A DNA stretch of 64,000 nucleotides from Acherontichlamydia pituitae. GTDB taxonomy: Bacteria > Chlamydiota > Chlamydiia > Chlamydiales > Rhabdochlamydiaceae. The notes below the pieces were generated by a model. It was not told the DNA's origin, made no database searches, and was given only the letters and a program-made list of their open reading frames with translations. The position numbers and the translations under genes are program-made. Each line of letters starts with the position of its first letter. The stretch's first letter is position 1. Shown here piece by piece: positions 1 through 8,507 of the stretch. The stretch spans positions 1 through 64,000 of the forward strand of contig JAHCAX010000010.1 of the NCBI GenBank assembly GCA_019634675.1, written 5' to 3'.

Positions 1-378
1 GTAGACCATCACTGTGGCAATCGCTCCCGGACCTGCGATGATCGGCATGGCCAATGGGACGATGTAGGGTTCTTGGCGGGAGAGCGCTTCGTGCTTTTTT
101 TCATTCGGTCTAGGAAAGATCATTCCCAAGGCAATAATAAATAATAGAGTCCCCCCTGCGATCCCGATGATCGGCTGCGAGATCCCGAGCAATCTGAGGA
201 TATCGTCTCCAAAAAAATTAAAGAGCAGAAGGACCAGCAGGGCGATCAAAAGCTCCCGTGTGATGATCTTTTTTTGCTTTTTGACGTCGAACTTGGTCAG
301 CAGCCCTACAAAAAGGGGGATATTTCCAAGCGCGTTAAAGACGAGGAAAAGGGACAAGGTCACGGCAAAGATCGACAT
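1..378 (-). CDS. MarC-family integral membrane protein (3' end outside the window)
   Basis: The first 126 codons are present; the rest runs off the left edge. The product is a polytopic inner-membrane protein of the MarC/UPF0056 family, whose transport substrate is not established. I read the ATG at 378 and a very hydrophobic protein beginning MSIFAVTLSLFLVFNALGN, with the family's early 'NPxG/NALGNIP' helix, further segments around residues 45-57 and 69-86, and a conserved Pro/Gly helix 'PLAMPIIAGPGAIATVM' near residue 107, typical of MarC. It is divergent from mtaB, with 120 bp between the starts. The family call is good; the function is open. Confidence 0.8.
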   Translation of the reverse strand, partial: MSIFAVTLSLFLVFNALGNIPLFVGLLTKFDVKKQKKIITRELLIALLVLLLFNFFGDDILRLLGISQPIIGIAGGTLLFIIALGMIFPRPNEKKHEALSRQEPYIVPLAMPIIAGPGAIATVMVY

Positions 379-498
379 AGAAACCTCAGGGTGGAGCTAA
401 TTGGAATCTTAAGGAGATTTTTCTTTTTTGCAACAGTTGCCCCTTGCTTTCCCGGCTTATGAAATGGCATAATCCCTCCATTAAATTTTGGATTTTTT

Positions 499-1776
499 GT
501 GGACAGGAAAAAAAAGTTTAAGGTCGTCACTCTCGGATGCCGCACCAACCAGTATGAGTCGCAAGCCTACGCCGACCAGCTGGTCAGGCTGGGCTATGCC
601 CAGGCGGAAGAAGGGGAGGCTGCTGAAATCTGCATTGTCAATACATGCACGGTCACCGAGTCCGCCGACAGCTCCTCCCGCTACCAGATCCGCCATTTGG
701 CAAGGGAGAACCCCGGTTCCAAACTCGTCGTCACAGGCTGTTTGGCAGAGCGCCTCCCTCAAGAGATCCAGGCGATGCCGGAGGTCAGCCTCGTCGTATC
801 CAACAAAGACAAAGAGGACCTGCTATCCCAAGTTTTCCCTGATCAGGAGATCCCTGAATTCACGATCGATCATTTTGCCGCCCACACGAGGGCCTTTGTC
901 AAAGTCCAAGACGGCTGCAACTCCTATTGCACCTACTGCATCATCCCTTACGTCCGGGGAAGGTCCCGTTCCAGAACTGTCGCTGAAGTTGTGCGGGAGG
1001 TCGAGCAGCTCATCGCCAATGGCTATAAAGATGTTGTCCTGACAGGGATCAATATCGGCGATTTTGATGGAGCCCCTCAAGAAGGGGAGAAGCCTGCGCG
1101 ATTGAGCGATCTGATCCGCGCTGTCGATGCAATCGATGGGTTGGAGAGGCTCCGCGTCTCCTCGATCGATCCCGACGAGGTCGATGAGGACCTGGCCGAT
1201 GCGATCCTGAACGGCAAGAAGACCTGCCACTCGATGCACATCGTGCTCCAGTCGGGCTCCAATGTGATCCTCAAGCGGATGAACCGGAAGTATACCCGCG
1301 AGATCTTCCTCGATACCGTTGAAAAGCTTTTAAAAGCAAGTCCAGACTTCACCTTTACGACCGATATCATCGTCGGATTTCCAGGCGAGAGCGAAGCCGA
1401 TTTTCAAGATACCCTCGATATCATGGAAAAGGTCCGCTTTGCCAAGGTTCATATGTTCCCTTACAGCGAACGGAAGAGGACTAGGGCCGCCCTCTATCCC
1501 AATAAAGTGCCAGCTCAGATCATCAATGAAAGAAAACAGAAGCTGCTGCGCCTTGCTGAAAAGATCTCCTTCGACCTCCGTTCCCAATTTGTGGGCCGCA
1601 CCATGGCCGTCCTAACGGAGAGCGATGAAGATCCGGATGATGGGCATATCAGCGGCCATACGGAGAACTTCCTGACGGTCTGCGTACCTAAAGCTGATAT
1701 CAAGCCGAATACCCTGATCCAAGTACAACTTATCGAAAACTCCCCAAAGGGACTCATAGGAAAAGTCATCACATGA
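499..1776 (+). CDS. mtaB: tRNA t6A37 methylthiotransferase MtaB (radical SAM)
   Basis: This enzyme adds a methylthio group to t6A at position 37 of ANN-decoding tRNAs, using two 4Fe-4S clusters and SAM. The 425-residue protein has the three N-terminal cluster cysteines (C14 in TLGCRTNQYES, C50 in NTCTV, C81 in TGCLAE). The radical-SAM CxxxCxxC lies at C140/C144/C147 (GCNSYCTYC). 'LQSGSN' and 'DIIVGFPGE' follow, and a TRAM-like C-terminus. The 'LGCRTNQYES' start separates MtaB from MiaB; a true MiaB is encoded at 27842-29179. The start is GTG at 499. Its last codons overlap the next gene by 4 bp (ATGA), so the two are translationally coupled. Confidence 0.88.
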   Translation: MDRKKKFKVVTLGCRTNQYESQAYADQLVRLGYAQAEEGEAAEICIVNTCTVTESADSSSRYQIRHLARENPGSKLVVTGCLAERLPQEIQAMPEVSLVVSNKDKEDLLSQVFPDQEIPEFTIDHFAAHTRAFVKVQDGCNSYCTYCIIPYVRGRSRSRTVAEVVREVEQLIANGYKDVVLTGINIGDFDGAPQEGEKPARLSDLIRAVDAIDGLERLRVSSIDPDEVDEDLADAILNGKKTCHSMHIVLQSGSNVILKRMNRKYTREIFLDTVEKLLKASPDFTFTTDIIVGFPGESEADFQDTLDIMEKVRFAKVHMFPYSERKRTRAALYPNKVPAQIINERKQKLLRLAEKISFDLRSQFVGRTMAVLTESDEDPDDGHISGHTENFLTVCVPKADIKPNTLIQVQLIENSPKGLIGKVIT

Positions 1777-2876
1777 AAATCACCATTGCCGAGCGCCTCC
1801 ATCCCTTTTCCCACCGTCCAGGAACTCAATGCCCCATTCCTTTGAGCACATGGCAAGCGACCATTTATCCAACCCGGATCATCTTGCAAAAGATCGACAA
1901 CTCTTCCCAAAGCTTCACTATCGATTTGGCAATTCAAGGCCCGATGAAAGACTTTACAGCTGAAATTGACTTAGAAAAAGCGGTAGTCCGCGTGTTCGGC
2001 TCTACTCCATCCGGGTATCTGCGCTATGAGGTCCGCAGATCCACCGACGGGATCCTGTTTACTTTCGAAAAAATCCCAGGAGATGCTCTCAATTGCACCC
2101 TTCAAGGAAAAGCTGTTTCTTACCAGATCACACAAAAAGAGACCCTGTTAGTCCCTGTTCCTGCAGAAGCAGCGCCTGCTGCAATCCCAACGGAGAGGCT
2201 CTCTCTTGGGATGCACAAGTCGCAGGATTGGGAGATGGTGCTGCGGCGCTTTGATCTCAAAGAGATTTTTCCTGTCTTTATGCGCCTTGGCGCCATGTTC
2301 CCATCGGTCCATCCTCTGCGAAGCTCTTCAGGCACGCTTGCTCTCCTCAATGCTTTCCAGGCAGCCTGCGCATCGCGGGCCAAGCTTCAGGTCCATGCCG
2401 CATGCGAACAATGGCTCCTCGCTTCTTTTGCCGGAATCCTAGTCCCTACCTTCAACGATACCCTGTTCCAGGGGATCCTTCCTTCTTTTGAATCCAGCCA
2501 GGAAAGCGGATCTCTGCTTTCCCACCTGATCGAAGGGGCTAACCTGATCCGATCCCTCTTTTTCCAAGAAACGGAGCTGCATTGGGAGATCTTGCCTTGC
2601 CTGCTTCCAGCTTTCGACTCGGGCCGCCTGATCAACTTGGCTGCGCAGCATGAAGAGAATATTTCTCTCGAGTGGTCGAAGCACCAGATCAAAAAAGTAA
2701 TCATCCAAACTCGCGCTCCAAGGGCTCAGCTCATCCGCTTTCCTAAGGAGATCCGTTCTTTACGCCTCCGTAAATCCCTAAACGAAAAGGGGAGGGTCGT
2801 TGATCTGCAAGCAGGTCAGACGACGATCGATTTGCCTGCTCACTCGCAGCTGCTTCTCGACTGTTTCAAGAAATAA
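1773..2876 (+). CDS. Conserved hypothetical protein coupled to mtaB
   Basis: A 367-residue protein I do not recognise with certainty. It begins MKITIAERLHPFSH, has no signal peptide or membrane segment, and splits into a beta-rich N-terminal half (to about residue 120) and an alpha-helical middle (about 140-290). The C-terminal strand-rich tail (about 295-367) contains 'LEWSKHQIKKVIIQ' and 'SLRLRKSLNEKGRVVDLQAGQTTIDL'. That tail vaguely recalls the C-terminal domains of GH65/GH95-type glycosidases, which is only an impression. The 4-bp overlap with mtaB means co-translation, but the context gives no functional clue. Confidence 0.6.
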   Translation: MKITIAERLHPFSHRPGTQCPIPLSTWQATIYPTRIILQKIDNSSQSFTIDLAIQGPMKDFTAEIDLEKAVVRVFGSTPSGYLRYEVRRSTDGILFTFEKIPGDALNCTLQGKAVSYQITQKETLLVPVPAEAAPAAIPTERLSLGMHKSQDWEMVLRRFDLKEIFPVFMRLGAMFPSVHPLRSSSGTLALLNAFQAACASRAKLQVHAACEQWLLASFAGILVPTFNDTLFQGILPSFESSQESGSLLSHLIEGANLIRSLFFQETELHWEILPCLLPAFDSGRLINLAAQHEENISLEWSKHQIKKVIIQTRAPRAQLIRFPKEIRSLRLRKSLNEKGRVVDLQAGQTTIDLPAHSQLLLDCFKK

Positions 2877-2933
2877 GAACCTATCCCAGTAAACAGATCC
2901 GAACGAAGGGATTTGCATAAAAAAAAGGATTTT

Positions 2934-4259
2934 ATGTCGTTAGTTCCACAAATAACCAGAAAAGCTGCAAATGCTCCAACTCTAGTAGACACTAAAGATA
3001 TTGTTAAATACTGGCCTGATGATGTCATTAATGAATGCAGCAAGCGGATCAACAAGTTAAGCGATATCCGTACGCTATCATTGTTAAGCAAACATTTTTT
3101 TCTGGTCGTCTTTAACGATAAATTTCCAACATGGCAAACTCTTTTGGCCTCTCATTTTCCTTCCACTTGTCAAAGGAAGCAGCCTATTCCACAGCCAATC
3201 CTCTTTTACAAGCATTTAAAAGCAATCAACCATCAATTAAAAACAGGAACACATCAAACAAGAACTCTCAGTGCTCAGCGATCAGATATCCAATGCTTAA
3301 GCGTGCAAGGGGCAAGCCTCATTTCTGGTTCATCGGATTCATCATTTGCCATCTGGGATCTTAAAAGCGGCGATTTGCAACGCCATGTGCCTCTTCTTGA
3401 TCAAAAAAAGTGCTATTGTATGAAAATAAAAGGGGAGAAGATTTTTTGCGGTTTGGCCAATGGAACGATAACAGTCTGGGATGTAAAAAGTGGTGAAATG
3501 CTCCATAGCTTGAAAGATCATGTGGGCAATATTATCGATATAAAGGAAAGTGATGGGAAGCTCATTTCTACCTCGACAGATGGAGTCATCAATATCTGGG
3601 ATATCGCAAGCGGTCAACTGCGCCATACTTTAGCGGATAATAACGGATATTCGTTCAATTTTATTGAGGTCAAAGACGGGAAGCTCATTTCTGATTGTTA
3701 TTGTTTTACGATCAAAGTCTGGGATCTTGAAACCGGTGAATTGCTCCATAATGGAAATGCCCAACATGATGGCAAGATCCATGGTTTAGCGGTGGAGGAT
3801 GATAAGGTCGTTTCTTGGTCCTACAATGTTGATCATCCTCGCTGTAGTACAATCAAAATCTGGGACCTTAAAACCGGTCAATTGCTCCGCACCTTAAAAA
3901 AAGAGCAAGGTCCTATTTTTTCCTTCCAGGTAAGCGATGGGATGATCATTTATGGTACATGGCAAAAAACAATCAAAGTTTGGGACCTTGAAAGCGGCAA
4001 TGAGCTCCATACTTTGGTTGACCTTTATGCTCGTACTGACTGCCTAAAGGTACATGATGGGATGCTTTTTTCTTCTTCAGGGGATCATATGATCAAAATT
4101 TGGGACCTTGCTACAGGTCAACTATTCCGCAGCTTGGCAGTTCCTGAAGACGATATCTATTGCATGGAGGTCAATGATGGGATGCTCATTGTTGGTTTAG
4201 GAAAAGGGATGGTCAAGATCTTCGATTTTACTCCTCCTTCTGAAAAGCCTGCAACTTAA
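2934..4259 (+). CDS. F-box / WD40-repeat protein, paralogue 1
   Basis: A 441-residue eukaryotic-type protein with no signal peptide. The N-terminal F-box-like motif spans about residues 26-67 (WPDDVINECSKRINKL, then IRTLSLLSKHFFLVV), and a linker runs to about 118. Eight WD40 repeats of about 40 residues follow, seven of them ending in I.(I/V)WD(L/V/I), the last ending KIFDFTPPS. F-boxes bind Skp1 in SCF ubiquitin ligases and WD40 propellers bind substrate, so a secreted host-ubiquitin-hijacking effector is the natural inference. I chose the ATG at 2934, behind AAAAAAAGGAT, because the three paralogues start at the equivalent MS-VP; a TTG upstream is unlikely. Base composition is more AT-rich than in mtaB. 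Paralogues lie at 4354, 7022 and 8508. Confidence 0.85.
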   Translation: MSLVPQITRKAANAPTLVDTKDIVKYWPDDVINECSKRINKLSDIRTLSLLSKHFFLVVFNDKFPTWQTLLASHFPSTCQRKQPIPQPILFYKHLKAINHQLKTGTHQTRTLSAQRSDIQCLSVQGASLISGSSDSSFAIWDLKSGDLQRHVPLLDQKKCYCMKIKGEKIFCGLANGTITVWDVKSGEMLHSLKDHVGNIIDIKESDGKLISTSTDGVINIWDIASGQLRHTLADNNGYSFNFIEVKDGKLISDCYCFTIKVWDLETGELLHNGNAQHDGKIHGLAVEDDKVVSWSYNVDHPRCSTIKIWDLKTGQLLRTLKKEQGPIFSFQVSDGMIIYGTWQKTIKVWDLESGNELHTLVDLYARTDCLKVHDGMLFSSSGDHMIKIWDLATGQLFRSLAVPEDDIYCMEVNDGMLIVGLGKGMVKIFDFTPPSEKPAT

Positions 4260-4300
4260 GCGGGTGGTAAAATCTAGTTTCCGTTGATCTTTAGAAGAAT

Positions 4301-4353
4301 AGGCGACTGCTTCTTCGCCTAAGGCAAGGGAGCAGTCAATTGTTAACAATTGA
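4301..4353. terminator. Weak hairpins between convergent F-box/WD40 genes
   Basis: A short stem AGGCGA/TCGCCT (4301-4306 with 4315-4320) is followed by a perfect 18-bp palindrome TCAATTGTTAACAATTGA at 4336-4353, directly behind the stop codon of the minus-strand gene. The site lies between two convergent genes. There is no long T-run, so terminator function is a guess. Confidence 0.35.
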
Positions 4354-6228
4354 TCAGACATCCTCTATTGCAAGCTCAAAGGCTTGTAGGAACCTTGCTT
4401 TGTCGTCCAGTAAATGGCTTTCATCCCAGTTATCTTCTTCTAAAGGCTGTCCAGAGAGATTCCAGATATGGAAATGGACAAGCTTTTTCTGATCTTCGGA
4501 AAGATCCTTATATGCACTAACAGCTGCTTCGATAACGAATGCATCGATTAGGCGGAGGATGTTATCAGCTGCATGGATTTCTCCCCAGTTTTCATCTCCC
4601 GGAGGCTTTCCAGCTAGCTCCCAAACCAGAGTATAAATGAACTTTTTCTGGTCTGTCGAAAATTCTTTAAACTGTTCTTTAAAAGTGGTAATAAGGGCTG
4701 CGGTAAACTGCGCTCTATTTTCATAGAGGTTTTCTTGAAAATCCGGCCCTAAGCTGCTTAGAATCTCATTTTGCATCTCTTGAGGAAGCTGTGCAAATTT
4801 CTTTGCAAGGACGGCTTGCTCTTCTTGGAGAAAGATCGATTGGTAAAAGCAAGCAATGGAAGATTGGCATTGATACGATGCGCAAGAATTCATGGCCTGG
4901 TTTATGAAAATGGGATCCTTCCCACGATTGAAAAAATGAACCAAAGGCATAGTGGGAGTAAAATCCCAGATTTTGATCGTTCCATCTTCTGAACCCGAGA
5001 TGAGCATCCCGTCTTTTACCTCTAGGCTCCTGATAGCTTTGAGATGGCCGGTCAAGCAGTGAAGCTCTTGCCCGGTTGCAATGTCCCAAATTCTAATAGG
5101 TCCGCGGACTGAACCTGAAATAAGCATCCCATCTTTTACCCTTAAGCACTTGCTGGCGGAGCCAACAGGGCCAGGCAAACGGCGGAGCTCTTGGCCGGTT
5201 GCAATGTCCCATATTTTGATTGTACGATCGAATGAACCAGAAAAGAGCATCCCATCATTTACCTCTAGGCAGGTGACGGAGTCTTTGTGGCCGGTCAAAC
5301 TGTGGAGCAGTTTACCGCTTGCAATGTCCCAGATATTGATTGTATCGCTTGAACTTGAAATGATCAGCTCATCTGTTGCCGTTATGTGGTAGACTTGCCC
5401 TTCGTGGCCAACCAATGTGCGCTGCAGTTCACCGCTTGCAAGGTCCCAAATTTTGATCGTACTATCGCTTAAACCGCAGATGAGCATGCCATCTTTTACT
5501 TTTATACAATTGATGCCGTCTTGATGCGTCGTAAAGCTGTGGATCTCTTGGACGTTTACAAGGTTCCAGGTCTTGATGGTCCCATTATAGGAAACAGAAA
5601 TGAGCGTATCGTCTTTTACCTCCAGGTACTGGATGCTGTCTTGATGGGTGTCTAGGCTATGCAGCTCTTGCCCGGTCGCAATGTCACAGATTTTGATCGT
5701 GCCATCAAGCGAACCCGAGATAAGCATCCCATCATTTACTTCTAGGCAGGTGACATCGCCTTGATGGCCATCTAAGCTGCGGACCAGTTCTCCGCTTGCA
5801 AGGTCCCAAATTTTGATCGTTCGATCATCAGAAGCAGAGATGAGCATTCCATCTTTTACCTTTAAGCAATTGACCTTGTCTTGATGGCCATCGCAATTTC
5901 GTGTTTCGTACGTTCCCGCCCTCAAACTAGTATCGATAGCTTTTAAGCGCTGATAACAAGCGATGGGCTGTGGAATTGGTAGCGTCAATTGAAAAGAGGA
6001 AGGAAAATGAGAGGTTAGAAGAGTTTGCCATCTCGGGAACTTGTCATTAAAGACGACCAGAAAAAAATGCTTGCTTAGCAATGACAGAGTACGGATGTCG
6101 CACAGCTTGTTGATGTACTTGCTGCATTCGCAAATGACATCATCAGGCAAGTATTTAACAATTTGTCCGGTGTCTGCCAGGTTTGTAGTGTTTCCAACTT
6201 GAGCGCCTATTTTTGGAACCGACGACAT
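4354..6228 (-). CDS. F-box / WD40-repeat protein with extra C-terminal domain, paralogue 2
   Basis: A 624-residue paralogue on the opposite strand to the other three. The F-box-like motif is at about residues 26-67 (LPDDVICECSKYINKL, IRTLSLLSKHFF), the linker runs to about 117, and eight WD40 repeats span about 118-438 (for example DGMLISGSLDGTIKI). About 185 residues absent from the paralogues follow. They start with a Cys-containing segment (NSCASYQCQSS) and include two related units, 'FSTDQKKFIYTLVWELAG' and 'LSEDQKKLVHFHIWNLSG', each followed by an ENW/DNW motif and an acidic helix. The start is ATG at 6228 behind AGGGGA. The F-box/WD40 part predicts an SCF substrate-receptor mimic; the C-terminal domain is unrecognised. 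The propeller units are more regular than in the other copies. Confidence 0.85.
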   Translation of the reverse strand: MSSVPKIGAQVGNTTNLADTGQIVKYLPDDVICECSKYINKLCDIRTLSLLSKHFFLVVFNDKFPRWQTLLTSHFPSSFQLTLPIPQPIACYQRLKAIDTSLRAGTYETRNCDGHQDKVNCLKVKDGMLISASDDRTIKIWDLASGELVRSLDGHQGDVTCLEVNDGMLISGSLDGTIKICDIATGQELHSLDTHQDSIQYLEVKDDTLISVSYNGTIKTWNLVNVQEIHSFTTHQDGINCIKVKDGMLICGLSDSTIKIWDLASGELQRTLVGHEGQVYHITATDELIISSSSDTINIWDIASGKLLHSLTGHKDSVTCLEVNDGMLFSGSFDRTIKIWDIATGQELRRLPGPVGSASKCLRVKDGMLISGSVRGPIRIWDIATGQELHCLTGHLKAIRSLEVKDGMLISGSEDGTIKIWDFTPTMPLVHFFNRGKDPIFINQAMNSCASYQCQSSIACFYQSIFLQEEQAVLAKKFAQLPQEMQNEILSSLGPDFQENLYENRAQFTAALITTFKEQFKEFSTDQKKFIYTLVWELAGKPPGDENWGEIHAADNILRLIDAFVIEAAVSAYKDLSEDQKKLVHFHIWNLSGQPLEEDNWDESHLLDDKARFLQAFELAIEDV

Positions 6229-7021
6229 AAAATCCCCTATTTTAGTTTGTCAAAGCTCTTCATTCGGATGTGGTTTTTCAGATATTAGACCCGAATTTGT
6301 AATTAATTCTTTAAAGTGATTGCAATAGCTATTCTTTGATTTATTTTGCATTTTTTATAAAAAACTTTATCAAGATATTGTATTTTAATTCAATGTAATA
6401 ATTAAATAAAAAAAGAAAAAGTGGTTGTAAAATGCATGAAATTAATTATCGCGGCGATGTAAAGCAATAATTTTATTGTTGGAAAAGTTAGAAAATTATT
6501 TGAAAGTAGCTTAAATCCTATGTTTGTGTTGTTCTCTCTACTGCACAATCTTTTTCTTCGAAAAATTTCCTTGGTCTTCCCAAGCATGTACGAGAAAATC
6601 GACAGATGATGGGATCGACAGAGCACTAAAATTGCATCTTAACTAATTTATTATTAGTGTTTTGATGTTTATTGAAGGCTTCGTTGGCGTCTAGCGTTTT
6701 TAGCCTCTCCTTCTATACTCTATGAAAAAGTGGCAAGCCATGATCTGGAATAGAATAAGTTGTTTTAGGCTTGGATTAAATTTATGAAAATAATTATTTT
6801 AATTTTCAGTAGCATTAAATTATTTTTTAATTTTTGAAATGTTTTTATTATATTTATTGAATTTTAATATTATACTTTGATATCATTTTTTAATTATAGC
6901 AATTGGATGAAATCTTCAAATAATGGATGGCTTAGACTTTGCAAATCCTGGTCTGGCATCTGAAAGAAGTCCATCCCAATGAAAAGTTTTTAATAAAATT
7001 GAATAATAAAAAGGGGATTCT
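6229..7021. other. AT-rich intergenic gap inside the F-box/WD40 island
   Basis: 793 bp between divergent paralogues 2 and 3. It is strongly AT-rich, with long A/T runs around 6350-6410 and 6780-6900. A 74-codon minus-strand open frame at 6402-6626 has no recognisable domain and I do not call it a gene. Both promoters must lie here, but no unambiguous pair of boxes stands out. No transposase or tRNA is seen. Confidence 0.6.
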
Positions 7022-8425
7022 ATGTCGTCTGTTCCACAAATAAGTGGTAACGCTTCAAACGCTTCAAAGGTTGCAAATCTAGTAGACACCAAAGATATTG
7101 TTAAATCCTGGCCTGAGGAAGTCATTTATGAATGCAGCAAGCACATCAACAAGCTGTGCGATATCCGTACGCTATCTTCGCTAAGCAAGCATTTTTTTCT
7201 AGTTGTCTTTAACGACAAGTTTCCAAGATGGCAAACACTATTAACATCCCATTTTCCCACCTCTTTTCAATTGAAGCAGCCTATTGCACAACCATTTTCT
7301 TGTTATAAGCATTTAAAAGCTATAGATCATCAATTCAAGGCAGGAACATTCCAAACAAGGTCCTTTTTAGCTCATCAACCGATGGTTCATTTATACGTTC
7401 CGCCTTTCCTTGACGCGGAGATGGCAAATATGATTATTGCTCACCAGAGCAGTGTTCGATATCTCGATTTGCAAGATGGAAACCTCATTTCTGCTGCATG
7501 GGAGCCGTCGATTGCCATCTGGGATCTTAAAAGCGGCGATCTAAAAGGCAGATTGGTTATGGATCAAGAAAACGGCTTTTGCATGGCGGTAAAAGATAAG
7601 AAGGTCTTTTCCGGTTATAGCGACGGGATTATTAAAATCTGGGATTTTGAAAAGGGTGAAATGCTACACAGATTGGAGGGGCATAAAGGCGCTGTCGTAT
7701 TTGTAAAGGAGGATGACGGAAAGCTGATATCTAGCTCGGGGGATGGACAGATCAAAATCTGGGATATTGCAACGGGTAAATTGCTCCAGACTTTAGAGGG
7801 TGATCAGATTGGCAATGAGGCATATCCTTTCAACCATATTGAGGTCAAGGAAGGGAAGCTTATTACTGATAGCCGTCCTACGGCTAGAACTTCTACAATC
7901 AAAGTCTGGGATCTTCAAAGTGGAAAAACGCTCTTTACCGGTGACGCTGTACATACCCATGTGATGACGGGCTTATCGGTAGAGGATGGAAAGATCATTT
8001 CTGGTTCACACGATTCTACGATCAAAATCTGGGACTTTGAAAGCGGTGCACTGCTGCACACTTTGGATCAACATCAAGGCGGTATTTGTTCCTTATTGGT
8101 TCATAATGGAAAGATCATTTCTGGGTCGCAAGACCATACGATCAAAATCTGGAACCTTGAAGACGGCGAGGAGCTCCATACTTTGGATGGCCATCAGCGA
8201 GACATTAATTTACTCAAGGTCAAAGATGGGATCCTCTTTTCCGGATCAAAGGAAGAGAACGCGATCAAAGTTTGGGATCTTGAAAGCGGTAAACTGCTTC
8301 GCAGCTTGGATGTTCCTGAAGGCCGTATCGAGTGTCTGGAGATAAAAGATGAGATGCTTGTTGCCGGTTTGCATGGAGGAATTGTCAAAATCTTCGATTT
8401 TACGCCTCCTTCTAAAAACCGTTAA
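7022..8425 (+). CDS. F-box / WD40-repeat protein, paralogue 3
   Basis: 467 residues. The F-box-like motif lies at about residues 29-71 (WPEEVIYECSKHINKLCDIR, then SLSKHFFLVVFNDKF). The linker is longer than in the other copies, with an insertion around residues 121-143 (HQPMVHLYVPPFLDAE). Eight WD40 repeats follow, for example KIISGSHDSTIKIWDFESG, ending KIFDFTPPSKNR. The ATG at 7022 has AAGGGGA upstream. The N-terminal ~110 residues are nearly identical to paralogue 4 while the propeller blades differ, which fits tandem duplication with diversification of the binding surface. No export signal is visible; type III secretion is inferred from the domain type only. Confidence 0.85.
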   Translation: MSSVPQISGNASNASKVANLVDTKDIVKSWPEEVIYECSKHINKLCDIRTLSSLSKHFFLVVFNDKFPRWQTLLTSHFPTSFQLKQPIAQPFSCYKHLKAIDHQFKAGTFQTRSFLAHQPMVHLYVPPFLDAEMANMIIAHQSSVRYLDLQDGNLISAAWEPSIAIWDLKSGDLKGRLVMDQENGFCMAVKDKKVFSGYSDGIIKIWDFEKGEMLHRLEGHKGAVVFVKEDDGKLISSSGDGQIKIWDIATGKLLQTLEGDQIGNEAYPFNHIEVKEGKLITDSRPTARTSTIKVWDLQSGKTLFTGDAVHTHVMTGLSVEDGKIISGSHDSTIKIWDFESGALLHTLDQHQGGICSLLVHNGKIISGSQDHTIKIWNLEDGEELHTLDGHQRDINLLKVKDGILFSGSKEENAIKVWDLESGKLLRSLDVPEGRIECLEIKDEMLVAGLHGGIVKIFDFTPPSKNR

Positions 8426-8507
8426 AAGACAAAGTTGTATTATATAAATGTTGATTAATTACTGTAAGTAAATTTAGTTAAGTAAAATTAAACAAAAAAG
8501 GGGTTTT

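Noticed and set aside
6402..6626. 74-codon open frame on the minus strand in the F-box island gap
   Set aside because: AT-rich random-looking sequence, no domain, no Shine-Dalgarno; the hydrophobic ends follow from T-rich codons.
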